Shown here: positions 8,039 through 17,298 of the stretch, piece after piece
Layout of the letters: the number at the start of each line of letters is the position of its first letter
Numbering within the stretch: position 1 is the stretch's first letter
DNA from: CAZTQN01 sp964615765
Lineage (GTDB): Bacteria > Planctomycetota > Phycisphaerae > Phycisphaerales > UBA1924
DNA: 64,000 nucleotides
Assembly (NCBI GenBank): GCA_964615765.1
Contig: CAZTQN010000004.1
Location: forward strand, 62,001 to 126,000
Reading direction: 5' to 3'
The notes under the pieces: model-generated
What the model was told of the DNA's origin: nothing
The model's input: the letters and a program-made list of their open reading frames with translations, nothing else
The model's database searches: none
Made by a program: the position numbers and the translations under genes

Positions 8039-8467
8039 TCACAGCCGCACGGGGCGGAGGACGAACTTGCCGGAGACGGCCGTCAGCGGCTGGGCGTCCA
8101 CTCCCCCACTGCCCGCGCCGCCGCGCGGGACGACGGTCCCCTCGCCGCGAAACTCGACCGAGCCGTCCTCGCCGCGTTTGGCGAGCGTGACATCGACGCG
8201 GAGCGTCTCGCCCGGTCGGACAAAAGAGCCGTACTTCAGCGCCCGCACGCCGCCCAGCACCATCCGTGGCGCGGTCGTGCCGGCGTGCTTGCGCTCCAGC
8301 AAAAGCCGACCGGCCTGCACCAGCGACTCGATCATCATCACGCCCGGCAGCACGGGGAAGCCGGGGAAGTGGTCCTGCAGATACTCCTCGGCCGCCGACA
8401 CCTGCTTCACGGTGACAATGCGGTCATCACTCATCTCCACAACGGCGTCGACCAGGCAGAAGTGCAT
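8039..8467 (-). CDS. FabZ-like 3-hydroxyacyl-ACP dehydratase
   Basis: 142 residues, close to FabZ in length. HFPGFPVLPGV (His 33) and MMIESLVQAG (Glu 47) form the classic catalytic pair region. The core is followed by VLGGVRALKYGSFVRPGETL, the usual strand pattern of the hot-dog fold. Predicted to dehydrate 3-hydroxyacyl-ACP to trans-2-enoyl-ACP in the cytoplasm. It is the first gene of the minus-strand run down to the CoA transferase and is divergent from recO (26 bp between start codons). Confidence 0.85.
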   Translation of the reverse strand: MHFCLVDAVVEMSDDRIVTVKQVSAAEEYLQDHFPGFPVLPGVMMIESLVQAGRLLLERKHAGTTAPRMVLGGVRALKYGSFVRPGETLRVDVTLAKRGEDGSVEFRGEGTVVPRGGAGSGGVDAQPLTAVSGKFVLRPVRL

Positions 8468-8493
8468 CGGCGCGAGCGTAGTACGCTTGCCCG

Positions 8494-9228
8494 GTGGGCG
8501 TCGAGTTCACACCAGCGCTGTGCATCCGCCAATGGGACTGGTCCGAGACCAGCCAGACCGTCGCGCTGTTCACGCGCACGCACGGCCTGGTCCGCGCGCT
8601 CGCCAAGGGGAGCAAGCGCCCCGGGGCCGCATATTCCGGCGGCGTCGAACTGCTCACCGAAGCGACCGCCGGCCTGATCTTCCGCGCCGGGTCCGAGCTC
8701 GCCCTGCTCACCGAGTGGGACCTGCGCCGAACCTTCCCCGCGCTCCGCACCAGCCTGGCGGCCCACCACGCGGCCATCTACGTCGCCGACCTGCTCAGCC
8801 GCATGGTCCGCGAGAACGACCCGCACCCGGAGCTGTACGACACCTCGGCCCGCGCGCTCGCGATGCTCGGGTCCGGCGGCGGCCCCCCGGCCGTCGCAGC
8901 CGCCCTGCTCCGTTTCCAGTGGGACCTGCTGGAACACACCGGCTTCCGCCCCGGCTTGAGTGTGGACGCACGAACGGGTGAGGCCCTCCCCGCGCAGGGG
9001 GCGTGCCGCTTCATGCCCGAACTCGGCGGGTTCACCGTCGGAGAGGATGGCGGCTGGGCCGTGACGTGGCCGACGATCGACGCCCTGCGTCAGACGGCGG
9101 GCGGACACCCGGTGATCGGTCCTGCCGCGGACCGGGCCAGCCGGTTGCTCGCGTCCTATCTCCGCCACGTTCTGGGCGAGGAACCGGCGACCCTGTCGCT
9201 GGTGTTCCCGCAGCGGCTGTTGCGATAA
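8494..9228 (+). CDS. recO: DNA repair protein RecO
   Basis: 244 residues, normal length. The N-terminal OB-fold reads TSQTVALFTRTHGLVRALAKGSKRP, followed by the helical region (SLAAHHAAIYVADLLSRMV, NDPHPELYD). RecO anneals ssDNA and loads RecA with RecR in the RecFOR pathway. The zinc-binding cysteines found in some RecO proteins are absent: the region corresponding to the Cys cluster reads RTGEALPAQGACRFMPELGGF with a single Cys. GTG start at 8494. Confidence 0.85.
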   Translation: MGVEFTPALCIRQWDWSETSQTVALFTRTHGLVRALAKGSKRPGAAYSGGVELLTEATAGLIFRAGSELALLTEWDLRRTFPALRTSLAAHHAAIYVADLLSRMVRENDPHPELYDTSARALAMLGSGGGPPAVAAALLRFQWDLLEHTGFRPGLSVDARTGEALPAQGACRFMPELGGFTVGEDGGWAVTWPTIDALRQTAGGHPVIGPAADRASRLLASYLRHVLGEEPATLSLVFPQRLLR

Positions 9229-9332
9229 CTCCGTCCGGTTTGCCCGGTCTCGCCAGTTCGCCCAAAGCCCGTGACCGGAAGGGGCGATGACACCCCGAGT
9301 TCCCCTCGGGACGGGTGAGGGGCCAAGCACGC

Positions 9333-10835
9333 ATGAACCCAGAACTCATCGAACGCGTGATGAGCTGTCGCGACCTGCCGAGTCTTCCGGCGGTCGCCGT
9401 GCGTGTTGTTGAACTCACCAACTCCGACCGCGTCAACATGCGCGACCTGGCGGAGGCGATCCAGAACGACCAGGCGCTGGCCGCGAAGGTTCTGCGGACG
9501 GTCAACTCCAGCCTGTTCGGCCTGCGGACCAAGTGCGCCAACATCAACCAGGCGATCGTCATGCTCGGGCTCTCGAGCGTGAAGTCGCTGGCCCTGGGCT
9601 TCACGCTCGTGGGCGCGATCCGCGACAAGGTCGGCAACGGGATCAACCTCGAAGACCACTGGCGCCGCGCGCTCTATACCGGCGTCGCCGCACGCCTGAT
9701 CGCGCAGCGGGCCCGCGCCCCTGACCCGGAAGAGGCCTTCCTGGGCGGGCTGCTGCAAGACGTCGGCATGGTCGCGCTGTCGCAGACGCTCGGGCGGACG
9801 TACCACGACATCGTCACCCGCGCGAGCGGCAACCACCGCAGCGTGTGCAAGTTCGAGCTCGAGGCGCTGCAGACCCAGCACCCCGACGTGGGCGCCATGC
9901 TCGCCAAGCGCTGGAAACTGCCGGACCAGCTCGTGATGCCCATCAAGTATCACGAGCGGGCCACCGCCGCCCCGGTCGAGCACTCGCTGATCTGCCGGGC
10001 CGTCGGGCTGGGCAACCTGGCGGCGGACGTGCTGACGGCGACCGACCCGTCCGAGCACCTCCGCAAGTTCTATCAGCGCGCTGAGCAGTGGTTCACCATG
10101 CGCCCGCTCGAAGCCGACGAGCTGTTCAACACCATCGGGCTGCAGGTGCGCGAGGTGGCCAAGCTGCTCAGCCTCCCCGCCGGGCAGCCGGTGGACGCGC
10201 AGCGCGTCATCTCCGCCGCCCGCGAACGGCTGACGGCGATTCAGCCCGACCAGGACGCGGGTGACGACCGCGGCGGCTCCGTCGCCGACGCGCCGGGCGT
10301 CGATGAACTCACCGGCCTTTCTGACCGCGTGCGCCTGGAACAGATGCTCGTGGTCGCTTTCGAGCAGGCCCAGCAGGGCATCGCGCCGATGTCGATGGCG
10401 CTGCTGGAGATCGACCGCCTTGAGGACATCGCCAAACGCTGCGGGGCCGACGCGCTCGACGCGCTGGTCATCTCCGCCGCGTCGCGCCTGCAGCGCATCT
10501 TCTCGCCCGCCGGGGGTACGCTGTCACGCTACGACCTGCGCACGTTCGCGGTGCTCTTGCCCAAGTGCGAGCGGGCGGCGGCCGTCCGCCTGTGCGACCA
10601 GGCCCGGCGCGCCATCGTCACCGAACCCATCAAGCTCATCGCCGCGGCTCCCGGCTCGCCGCCCGAGGTCGCGCTGGGCGTCAGCATCGGGCTGGCCACC
10701 ATCGAGCCCGCGCTCGCCAAGCGATTCGAGAGCCTTCAGGATTTCACGCGGATCGTCGAACAGGCGACCGCCGCGGCCCGCAAGGCCGGCTCCAGCGCCG
10801 TGCGTGTGTACGCCCCGCAGCCGCTCGCGGCGTAA
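9333..10835 (+). CDS. HDOD-domain protein with degenerate GGDEF domain
   Basis: 500 residues. Residues ~10-210 are an HDOD domain (SLPAVAVRVVELTN, IQNDQALAAKVLRTVNSSLFG, INQAIVMLGLSSVKSLAL, FLGGLLQDVGMVAL), a non-catalytic HD relative used in signalling. After a helical linker, residues ~325-495 resemble a diguanylate cyclase (DELTGLSDRVRLEQML, then LEIDRLEDIAKRCG). The GG(D/E)EF signature is replaced by SRYDLRTF, so cyclase activity is unlikely; it may bind a nucleotide or partner. The ATG at 9333 follows GAGGGG; an upstream GTG (9315) would overlap that ribosome-binding site. Confidence 0.85.
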   Translation: MNPELIERVMSCRDLPSLPAVAVRVVELTNSDRVNMRDLAEAIQNDQALAAKVLRTVNSSLFGLRTKCANINQAIVMLGLSSVKSLALGFTLVGAIRDKVGNGINLEDHWRRALYTGVAARLIAQRARAPDPEEAFLGGLLQDVGMVALSQTLGRTYHDIVTRASGNHRSVCKFELEALQTQHPDVGAMLAKRWKLPDQLVMPIKYHERATAAPVEHSLICRAVGLGNLAADVLTATDPSEHLRKFYQRAEQWFTMRPLEADELFNTIGLQVREVAKLLSLPAGQPVDAQRVISAARERLTAIQPDQDAGDDRGGSVADAPGVDELTGLSDRVRLEQMLVVAFEQAQQGIAPMSMALLEIDRLEDIAKRCGADALDALVISAASRLQRIFSPAGGTLSRYDLRTFAVLLPKCERAAAVRLCDQARRAIVTEPIKLIAAAPGSPPEVALGVSIGLATIEPALAKRFESLQDFTRIVEQATAAARKAGSSAVRVYAPQPLAA

Positions 10836-10850
10836 CCGCGATGCTTGGAA

Positions 10851-12113
10851 TCAGGCCTTCTCAGGCAGCAGCCAGCCCAGCGTGCGCGGGCGCAGCGGGA
10901 AGTCGCGTAGCACCGCGCGAACATCGTCCACCGTTACGCGGTTGATGCGCTCGAGCTCTTCTTCCAGCGTGGTGTACCCGGCGTGATACAGCCAGTGCCG
11001 CCCGAGGCGCTGCATGCGCCCCGCGGGGCGTTCGCCGGCGAGCACGACCGCCGTCGCCGCCTTGCCGCGGATCTTCGCGAGGTCGTCCTCCGTCAGCGTC
11101 TTATCGAGCTCGTCGATCTGCTGCTCGACCACGCCCCAGACCTCGTCGGCCTTTTCGGGGTCGCAGGTCGCGAACACCATGAAGTCGCCGCACCCGTCGT
11201 GCTGGTCCAGGCTCGCCTCCGCCTGGTCAGCGAGGCCGGGGTCGATGAGCGACCAGTGCAGGCGGCTGTTGTCGGCCCCGCCGAGGATCTGGGCCAGCAG
11301 GCTCGCGGCGTACCGGCGCGGGTCGGTCGCCGACGGGCCCGGCGTGAGCATCAGCGCGTACGCGCGGTTGACCTTCGCGTCGCGGAGCGTCAGCGTGCGA
11401 TCGCCCTTGGGCGGCGGGGTCGCGTCACGCCGCGCGCCCGTGCGCTTCCACGACCCGCACCGCGCGTTGATCTCCTCAACAGCCTGCTGAAAACTGACAT
11501 TCCCCGCGATCGCGACCACCGTGTTGTCCGCCGAGTAGCGGTTCTCGAAGTACGCCCGCATCTGCGCGCTGGTCAGGTCGGTGATCGACTCCTTGGTGCC
11601 CAGCACGCGGTGCCCGAGCGGGTGCATGCCCGGCCCGCCCGGCGTGCCCGAACCCGCGAAGTGCTCCTCGAGCGTGCGCTCGTAGAGCACGAAGAACGGG
11701 TTGTCGTCGTACATCGCGATCTCTTCGAGGATGACGTTCTTCTCGGTGTCGAAGTCCGCCTGGCGCAGGGCCGGGCGCATCATGTCCGAGAGCAGGTCCG
11801 TCGCGCCGCCGGGCCCGAGCAGGCGGTCGGGCAACACGCTCGCGTAGAAGCAGGTCATCTCGTGGCTGGTATACGCGTTGTTCTTGGCGCCGATGGCGTC
11901 GAAGCCGCGGTTGATGTCCTCCGCCGTCCGCCGATCGGTCCCCTTGAACATCATGTGCTCAAGGAAGTGGCTGACGCCCATGACGTTCAGGGCCTCGTCG
12001 CGGGCCCCGGTCTTGACGAAGTACCCGACCGCCGCGGAATGGGCCGAGGGATCGACCTCCGCGATGATCGTCAGCCCGTTGTCCAGCGTGGCGTTATGGA
12101 AAGTCAGCGGCAT
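10851..12113 (-). CDS. M16-family zinc metallopeptidase
   Basis: 420 residues, the length of single-unit M16B peptidases. The inverted zinc motif HFLEH is at residues 49-53 (His 49, Glu 52, His 53), and the third ligand is probably a Glu in the EEIAMYDDNPFF region ~75 residues later. A second, inactive M16 half (residues ~220-410) carries VNRAYALMLTPGPS. Such enzymes process peptides or signal sequences and usually work as dimers. No signal peptide is seen, so it is likely cytoplasmic. It ends 15 bp from the convergent HDOD gene and is divergent from the HAD gene (46 bp). Confidence 0.85.
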   Translation of the reverse strand: MPLTFHNATLDNGLTIIAEVDPSAHSAAVGYFVKTGARDEALNVMGVSHFLEHMMFKGTDRRTAEDINRGFDAIGAKNNAYTSHEMTCFYASVLPDRLLGPGGATDLLSDMMRPALRQADFDTEKNVILEEIAMYDDNPFFVLYERTLEEHFAGSGTPGGPGMHPLGHRVLGTKESITDLTSAQMRAYFENRYSADNTVVAIAGNVSFQQAVEEINARCGSWKRTGARRDATPPPKGDRTLTLRDAKVNRAYALMLTPGPSATDPRRYAASLLAQILGGADNSRLHWSLIDPGLADQAEASLDQHDGCGDFMVFATCDPEKADEVWGVVEQQIDELDKTLTEDDLAKIRGKAATAVVLAGERPAGRMQRLGRHWLYHAGYTTLEEELERINRVTVDDVRAVLRDFPLRPRTLGWLLPEKA

Positions 12114-12159
12114 GGGAAAGGGTAGTGGGCGAGGCGGCGGCCCGGGCTACCGTCGGGCT

Positions 12160-12888
12160 GTGGACCCGCACCGGATTTTCCATGACGTTCAGGCCATCAC
12201 GTTCGATTGTTACGGGACGTTGATCGACTGGGAGACCGGGATCCGATCGGCCTTGGTCCCGCTGATCCAGAACGGGTCCCGGTCGCCGGGCGGTGCGGAC
12301 GCCGCCCGGGCCATCGAGACGTTCGGGCGGATCGAGCGCCAGGTGCAGGAGGGGCCGTACCGCCCGTACGCCCAGGTGCTGGTCGAGGTCCAGCGCCGCG
12401 TGCTGGATGAACTCGGCGTGCCGGCGGACCCGTCTCAGGCGGACGCGCTCAGCACCTCGCTGCCGACCTGGCCCGCGTTCGCCGAGACGCCGGGCTGCCT
12501 GCGGGCCCTCAAGGCGTTCGCGCGTCTGGGGGTACTTTCCAACATTGATGATCGCTTGTTCGCGCACTCGGCCCGCAAACTCGGCGTAGACCTCGATGTG
12601 CTCGTCACCGCCGAACAGGTCCGCTCGTACAAACCGGGCTTGGCTCACTTTCAGGAAGGCCTCCGCCGCCTGAACCTGACGCCGGACCGGGTGCTGCACG
12701 TGGCGGAGAGCCGGTTTCATGACATCGAGCCCGCTTCGTCGATGGGGTTCCGCACGGTGTGGGTCAACCGGGCCGGCGGGAGCCCGGCGGCGTCCGGCAT
12801 CGGCGGGGCCACCGCCGCCGAGCCGACACTCACCGTCCGTTCGCTGAGCGAACTGGTGGCTCTCTTGCCGAATCGCGGGATGACATGA
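12160..12888 (+). CDS. Haloacid dehalogenase-like hydrolase (type II-like)
   Basis: 242 residues. Motif I is TFDCYGTLIDWETG, the form typical of 2-haloacid dehalogenase-type HADs; motif II is GVLSNIDD; the lysine loop is VRSYKPGLAHF; motif IV is HVAESRFHDIEPA. It probably hydrolyses a phosphate ester or haloacid; activity cannot be assigned from motifs alone. The GTG at 12160 is the only plausible start near the conserved region. Its stop overlaps the start of the next small gene (ATGA), so the two are translationally coupled. Confidence 0.8.
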   Translation: MDPHRIFHDVQAITFDCYGTLIDWETGIRSALVPLIQNGSRSPGGADAARAIETFGRIERQVQEGPYRPYAQVLVEVQRRVLDELGVPADPSQADALSTSLPTWPAFAETPGCLRALKAFARLGVLSNIDDRLFAHSARKLGVDLDVLVTAEQVRSYKPGLAHFQEGLRRLNLTPDRVLHVAESRFHDIEPASSMGFRTVWVNRAGGSPAASGIGGATAAEPTLTVRSLSELVALLPNRGMT

Positions 12889-13175
12889 AGCGTTCGGGTC
12901 TTGTACTGAACGGTGTGGCCGTGGTCGCCCTGGTGGGCGGGGTGTACTGCCTGTACCGGGCCCTGGGGCCGATCGTCGCGATGTACGCCGACGCGCTGGC
13001 CGACCCGATGGGCAACGCCGGCGGCGACGAGCAGGTCAACGCCATCCAGCACGACGCCTGGGTGTGGGGGCCGATCGGGGTCATGCTCTTCCTGGTGGCC
13101 ACGGTCTTGAGCTGGATCGCGACGATGCGCTGGCTGCGGCGCCTGCTGGGTCGGACGGACGCGGCCAAGCCGTGA
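12885..13175 (+). CDS. Small two-TM membrane protein
   Basis: 96 residues with two transmembrane segments (about 5-26 and 53-76), a ~25-residue loop between them (DALADPMGNAGGDEQVNAIQ) and a short basic tail (RWLRRLLGRTDAAKP). Not recognised. The start codon overlaps the stop of the upstream HAD gene. The topology suggests both ends in the cytoplasm. It precedes the mreBCD cluster by ~220 bp but shows no obvious link with it. Confidence 0.65.
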   Translation: MKRSGLVLNGVAVVALVGGVYCLYRALGPIVAMYADALADPMGNAGGDEQVNAIQHDAWVWGPIGVMLFLVATVLSWIATMRWLRRLLGRTDAAKP

Positions 13176-13392
13176 CCCGTCCCCGACCGCACAGACCGAC
13201 CGGCGCGACTCAGGAATTGCCCCTTTGTCGCGGTATTCAGTCGGGTTCCGTTCGCCCGGGGGTGGGCACTTTGATACGCTCCGGGCGGTGGATCGCCGAT
13301 AACGCAACCGGCGGCGCATGCCCGCTGACCACCCTCCCCCCACCACCGCCGCCGCAGCGGCCCGGCCACTGGCGTCAAGGAATCCCCCGCAC

Positions 13393-14439
13393 GTGATCTT
13401 CGACCGTCTGCTCAGTTTCTTCAGCGTCGACATGGGGATCGACCTCGGCACGTGCAACACGCTCGTCGCCGTTCGCGGGCAGGGCATCGTGCTCAACGAG
13501 CCCAGCGTCGTCGCCGTGTGGAAGGGGACCAACCGCGTCGTCCGCAACGGCGAGGCCGTCGGCTGGATGGCCAAGGAAATGCTCGGCAAGACGCCCGGGA
13601 CGATCTCCGCCATCCGCCCGCTCAAAGACGGCGTGATCTCCGACTTCGAGATCACCGAGGCGATGCTGCAGTACTTCATCCGCAAGGTCAACGGGCGCAA
13701 CTTCATCGGCCCGCGCGTCGTCGTCAGCGTTCCCTCCGGCATCACCGCCGTCGAGAAACGCGCTGTCTACGACTCCTCCGCCCGCGCCGGCGCACGCAAG
13801 ACGTGGCTGATCGAAGAACCGCTCGCCGCCGCCATCGGCGCCGGGCTCCCGTTCGCCGAGGCCACGGCGTCCGCGATCGTCGACATCGGCGGGGGGACCA
13901 CCGAAGTCGCCGTGCTCTCGCTTGGTGATATCGCCGTCTGCGAGTCCGTCCGCGTCGCGGGCGACGACATGGACGAAGCGATCATCAACCACATGAAGAA
14001 GACCTACAACCTGATGATCGGCGAGCAGACGGCCGAACGCATCAAGATCGACGTCGGCTCCGCGGCCCCCTCCGGCGAAGAGTCGCACCTGGAAGTCCGC
14101 GGGCGCGACATGATCTCCGGCCTGCCGCGCAAGGTCGTCATCACCAGCGAAGAAGTCCGCGAAGCCCTGCAGGAGCCCGTCGGGGCCATCATCGAGAGCG
14201 TGACGCGTACCCTCGAACGCGTCGAGCCCGAACTCGCGGCCGACCTCGTCGAGAACGGCATCACGCTCGCCGGGGGCGGCGCTCTGCTCCGCGGTATGAA
14301 CACCGTGCTCTCCAACGCCACCGGGCTGGAAGTCAAGATCGCCGACGACCCGCTGACCTGCGTCGCGCGGGGCACGGCGATCTATCTCGAGCACATCGAA
14401 GAGTGGAAGATCGCGCTGGAGAGCGATCTGGAAGGCTGA
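13393..14439 (+). CDS. mreB: Rod shape-determining protein MreB
   Basis: 348 residues, the usual MreB length when started at the GTG at 13393. Actin-like ATPase signatures: MGIDLGTCNTLV (phosphate 1), IVDIGGGTTEVAVLS (phosphate 2) and LAGGGALLRGM (adenosine motif). It polymerises along the membrane and directs lateral wall synthesis with MreC and MreD, which follow. AAGGA lies 11 nt before the GTG. An ATG 25 codons upstream would add a low-complexity Pro/Ala stretch and is rejected. Confidence 0.95.
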   Translation: MIFDRLLSFFSVDMGIDLGTCNTLVAVRGQGIVLNEPSVVAVWKGTNRVVRNGEAVGWMAKEMLGKTPGTISAIRPLKDGVISDFEITEAMLQYFIRKVNGRNFIGPRVVVSVPSGITAVEKRAVYDSSARAGARKTWLIEEPLAAAIGAGLPFAEATASAIVDIGGGTTEVAVLSLGDIAVCESVRVAGDDMDEAIINHMKKTYNLMIGEQTAERIKIDVGSAAPSGEESHLEVRGRDMISGLPRKVVITSEEVREALQEPVGAIIESVTRTLERVEPELAADLVENGITLAGGGALLRGMNTVLSNATGLEVKIADDPLTCVARGTAIYLEHIEEWKIALESDLEG

Positions 14440-14468
14440 ACCTCGACCGCACTTTCCGACCTTCATTC

Positions 14469-15386
14469 ATGGCGCGCCCTGCCGGTTGGCTCAGCCCCCG
14501 TTCGACGCTCACCGCCGCCGTGGCGCTGCTGTCCATCCTGTCCATCGCCCCCCCGCTGCTGACCTCCTGGGCCGGGGCGATGCAGCGCCCGGTCACCTTC
14601 CTGCTCGCGCCCGTGCAGCTGCCCGTCCGCAACCTCGTCCTCACGCTCACCCGCTCGGACGACGCGCCGGACTGGTCGGACCCCGAGATCGCCGCCCTGG
14701 TCGCGCAGAAGGACCAGCTCGACCTGGCCCTCCGCCAAGCCAACCGCCTGAACGAAGACCTGCGCCAGCAGATCCGCGAGCTCACGCTCGGCATGAACCT
14801 CGTGCCCGACTTCGTCCCGCGACTGATCGGGCCCGTGCCCGTCATCGGCTCCGGCGCTGACGCGGGCGGGCTGTACACCATCCGCGCCGGCACGCGCCAG
14901 GGCGTCGACGTCGGCGGGCTCGCCGTCCTCCGCGGGGTCCACCTCGTGGGCCGCGTGCAGCGCGCCGGCGACGTCACGGCGAGCGTCATCGCCATCACCG
15001 ACCCCGCGCTCAAACAGCCCGTCGGCGGGGTCGTCATGCTCGACGACTCCACGCCCGGCCCGGCCTGCCTGCTCGAGCCCACCGGCGAGGGCACGCTCGC
15101 CGGGCGACTCGAAGACGCCGCCGACCCCAACCTTCCCGCCCCGCAGATCGTGCCCGGCCTGACCGTCCGCCTGCAAGACCCGCAGTGGCCGCTCGCGGCT
15201 CACATGCTCATCCTGGGCACCGTCGAGCGTGTCGAGCCGATGCCGCAGCAGCCGCTGCGCCGCGTCATCACCATCCGCCCGGAAGTCCGCCTCGACCGCG
15301 CCCGCGAGGTCACGATCCGCACCAGCGCCCCGCGCCCCGCATCGCCCGCACCGGCAGGAGCCGGCTCGACAGGAGCACCCCCGTGA
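14469..15386 (+). CDS. mreC: Rod shape-determining protein MreC
   Basis: 305 residues. One N-terminal transmembrane helix (about 15-40), then a coiled coil (IAALVAQKDQLDLALRQANR, residues ~78-115), then the beta-domain of MreC with TIRAGTRQGVDVGGLAVLRG and LVGRVQRAGDVTASVIAITD. It acts in the periplasm as a scaffold that links MreB to peptidoglycan synthases. It begins 29 bp after mreB and overlaps mreD by 4 bp (GTGA). The C-terminal ~25 residues are Pro/Ala-rich. Confidence 0.9.
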   Translation: MARPAGWLSPRSTLTAAVALLSILSIAPPLLTSWAGAMQRPVTFLLAPVQLPVRNLVLTLTRSDDAPDWSDPEIAALVAQKDQLDLALRQANRLNEDLRQQIRELTLGMNLVPDFVPRLIGPVPVIGSGADAGGLYTIRAGTRQGVDVGGLAVLRGVHLVGRVQRAGDVTASVIAITDPALKQPVGGVVMLDDSTPGPACLLEPTGEGTLAGRLEDAADPNLPAPQIVPGLTVRLQDPQWPLAAHMLILGTVERVEPMPQQPLRRVITIRPEVRLDRAREVTIRTSAPRPASPAPAGAGSTGAPP

Positions 15387-15943
15387 GGTGGCCGGTCGTC
15401 GTCGTCTTCGGCTATCTCTTCCTCGCGGTCGAGATCGGCCTGCGCGAAGGCCTGGGCATCGGCCCGCGCAACACCTCGCCCTCGCTGGTCATCCCGCTGA
15501 TCGTCTTCGTCGCCCTGCACGCGCCCGCCCTCGCGACACTCTGGACCGCCGCCCTGCTGGGCGTCGTCGTCGACCTCTCGACGCTGCGCGGCCCCGGGGC
15601 CGTGGTCGTCGTCGGGCCGCACGCGCTGGGCTATCTGCTCGCCGCGTACTTCGTCCTCACCATCCGCGGCGTGATGATCAAACGCAGCCCGTGGACGCTG
15701 GTGGTCCTCTCCATCGTCGCCGCGCTGCTCGCCCACATCGTCGTCGTCGCCCTGTTCGTCTTCCGCAAGATCTACGGCGAGGCGATCGACTTCGTCGCCT
15801 GGCGCGAACTCGTCGACCGCTTCATCCGCAGCCTGCTCACCGGGGCCGCGGCTTTGGTGCTCTCGGCGGTGTTGTTCCCCGTCACCGGGCTCTTCGGCTT
15901 CACGGACCCGCACCTCCGCCGCCCGATGTCCCGCTCGCGCTGA
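15383..15943 (+). CDS. mreD: Rod shape-determining protein MreD-like membrane protein
   Basis: 186 residues with five to six transmembrane segments (VVVVFGYLFLAVE; LVIPLIVFVALHAPALA; TAALLGVVVDL; ALGYLLAAYFVLTI; LVVLSIVAALLAHIVVVALFVF; LLTGAAALVLSAVLFP). The GTG start at 15383 overlaps the mreC stop, with AGGAG just upstream, so translation is coupled. Sequence conservation in MreD is low; position and topology carry the assignment. It works with MreB and MreC in cell-shape control. Confidence 0.8.
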   Translation: MRWPVVVVFGYLFLAVEIGLREGLGIGPRNTSPSLVIPLIVFVALHAPALATLWTAALLGVVVDLSTLRGPGAVVVVGPHALGYLLAAYFVLTIRGVMIKRSPWTLVVLSIVAALLAHIVVVALFVFRKIYGEAIDFVAWRELVDRFIRSLLTGAAALVLSAVLFPVTGLFGFTDPHLRRPMSRSR

Positions 15944-15966
15944 CGATCTGGAGACCGGTCCACCCC

Positions 15967-17274
15967 ATGAGTCTCGCCAAGCCCACGACCGTTCCGCCCG
16001 CCGCGCTCGCCGCTGACCTGCCGCCGATCGTCCTGATCGATGAATCGCGCGCGGGACTCGCGCCGCTGACGGACCTGCGTGCAGTGTTCGACGTCCGCAC
16101 CGGAGCCGCGACCCTCGCCGAGCGTCTGACGCTGCAAGGCGTACCGCCCGCGGCGATGCTCGTGCCCGATCATCTGGCCGACCTCACCCGCGAGCGTCAC
16201 CCGTCCACGCCGATCAACACGCTCGACCACCTCGCCGGCGACGTGCTGATCGTGAGCGGTGCCGCCGGGCCCGTCACGCTCGACCATCTCCAGACCGCCG
16301 CGAGGAGCGCGGGGCGCGATGTGTTCGACGCGCACGGCTCCCTGGTGGCTCGGCGTGCCGACGTCCGCGAACTTCGCGCGACGCCCGCCGGCGCCCGCCT
16401 CGCCCTCGCGCACGCGAACTCCGCCGAGCGCCCCTTGCCGACGCGCCTGGTCATGTCGCGCCCGTGGCACGTGCGCTCGATGCGGGACGCGTGCGTCGCG
16501 ATGGACCTCGCCCTGATCGCGCAGCGCATCCGCTCCGGCCCGCCGCGAACCGTGCCGCTGGAGAACGTCACGGTCATCGGCCAGCGTCCGCTGACGATCG
16601 CGGCGTCCGCAAAGATCGCGCCCGGCTGCATCCTCGATGTCGAAGCCGGCCCGATCGTGATCGACGAGCGCGCCAGCGTGCGCCCCGGCGCGATCATCAT
16701 CGGCCCCGTCTACTTGGGCCCGGACTCCGCCGCCCTCGAACGCGCCACCATCCGCCCCAACACCGCGATCGGCCCGTTCTGCAAGGTCAACGGCGAAGTC
16801 GGCGGGACGATCTTCCAGGGCTTCGCCAACAAGGCCCACGACGGCTACCTCGGCGACTCGTACGTCGGCGAGTGGGTCAACCTCGGCGCCGGCACCACCG
16901 GCTCCAACCTCCTCAACACTTACGCCGAGATCGTCGCCAAGGCCCCCGACGACGCGGGCACCATCACCAATCAGCGCACCGGCGAAACGTTCTTCGGCTG
17001 CGTGCTGGGCGACCACGTCAAAGCCGCGATCTGCACGCGGATCATGACCGGCTCGATCATCGGCACCGGCGCGATGTTCGCCGCGTCGTACCCGCTCTCG
17101 GGCTGCACGCCGGCGATGACCTGGATCACCGACGACCCGTCGGGCAAACCAAGCCCGCGTCCGTACCGCTTCGAGAAGTTCCTCGAAGTCGCCATCGCCG
17201 TCATGGCCCGACGCAACGTCTCGCCCTCGCCGGCGTATATCTCCGCACTCCGCCGGCTGGCGCACACGAGTTAG
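15967..17274 (+). CDS. GlmU-like putative sugar nucleotidyltransferase / left-handed beta-helix protein
   Basis: 435 residues. The N-terminal part (IVLIDESRAGLAPLTDLRAV, then RTGAATLAERLTLQG) fits the NTP_transf_4 type of divergent sugar nucleotidyltransferases rather than true GlmU, since the canonical LAAGxGTRM loop is missing. The C-terminal half (from ~ENVTVIGQRPLTIAASAKIA) has hexapeptide repeats of a left-handed beta-helix, with ARTIRPNTAIGPFCKVNGEV-type turns and GEWVNLGAGTTGSNL, as in GlmU-like acetyltransferases. It probably makes or modifies a sugar nucleotide. It starts 23 bp after mreD, which fits a cell-envelope role. Confidence 0.75.
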   Translation: MSLAKPTTVPPAALAADLPPIVLIDESRAGLAPLTDLRAVFDVRTGAATLAERLTLQGVPPAAMLVPDHLADLTRERHPSTPINTLDHLAGDVLIVSGAAGPVTLDHLQTAARSAGRDVFDAHGSLVARRADVRELRATPAGARLALAHANSAERPLPTRLVMSRPWHVRSMRDACVAMDLALIAQRIRSGPPRTVPLENVTVIGQRPLTIAASAKIAPGCILDVEAGPIVIDERASVRPGAIIIGPVYLGPDSAALERATIRPNTAIGPFCKVNGEVGGTIFQGFANKAHDGYLGDSYVGEWVNLGAGTTGSNLLNTYAEIVAKAPDDAGTITNQRTGETFFGCVLGDHVKAAICTRIMTGSIIGTGAMFAASYPLSGCTPAMTWITDDPSGKPSPRPYRFEKFLEVAIAVMARRNVSPSPAYISALRRLAHTS

Positions 17275-17298
17275 CCGGGGTCACGCCGGAGGCTCCGC

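Noticed and set aside
15967..17274. True GlmU (bifunctional uridyltransferase)
   Set aside because: The LAAGxGTRM loop is missing and the N-terminal half is shorter; only a GlmU-like call is justified.
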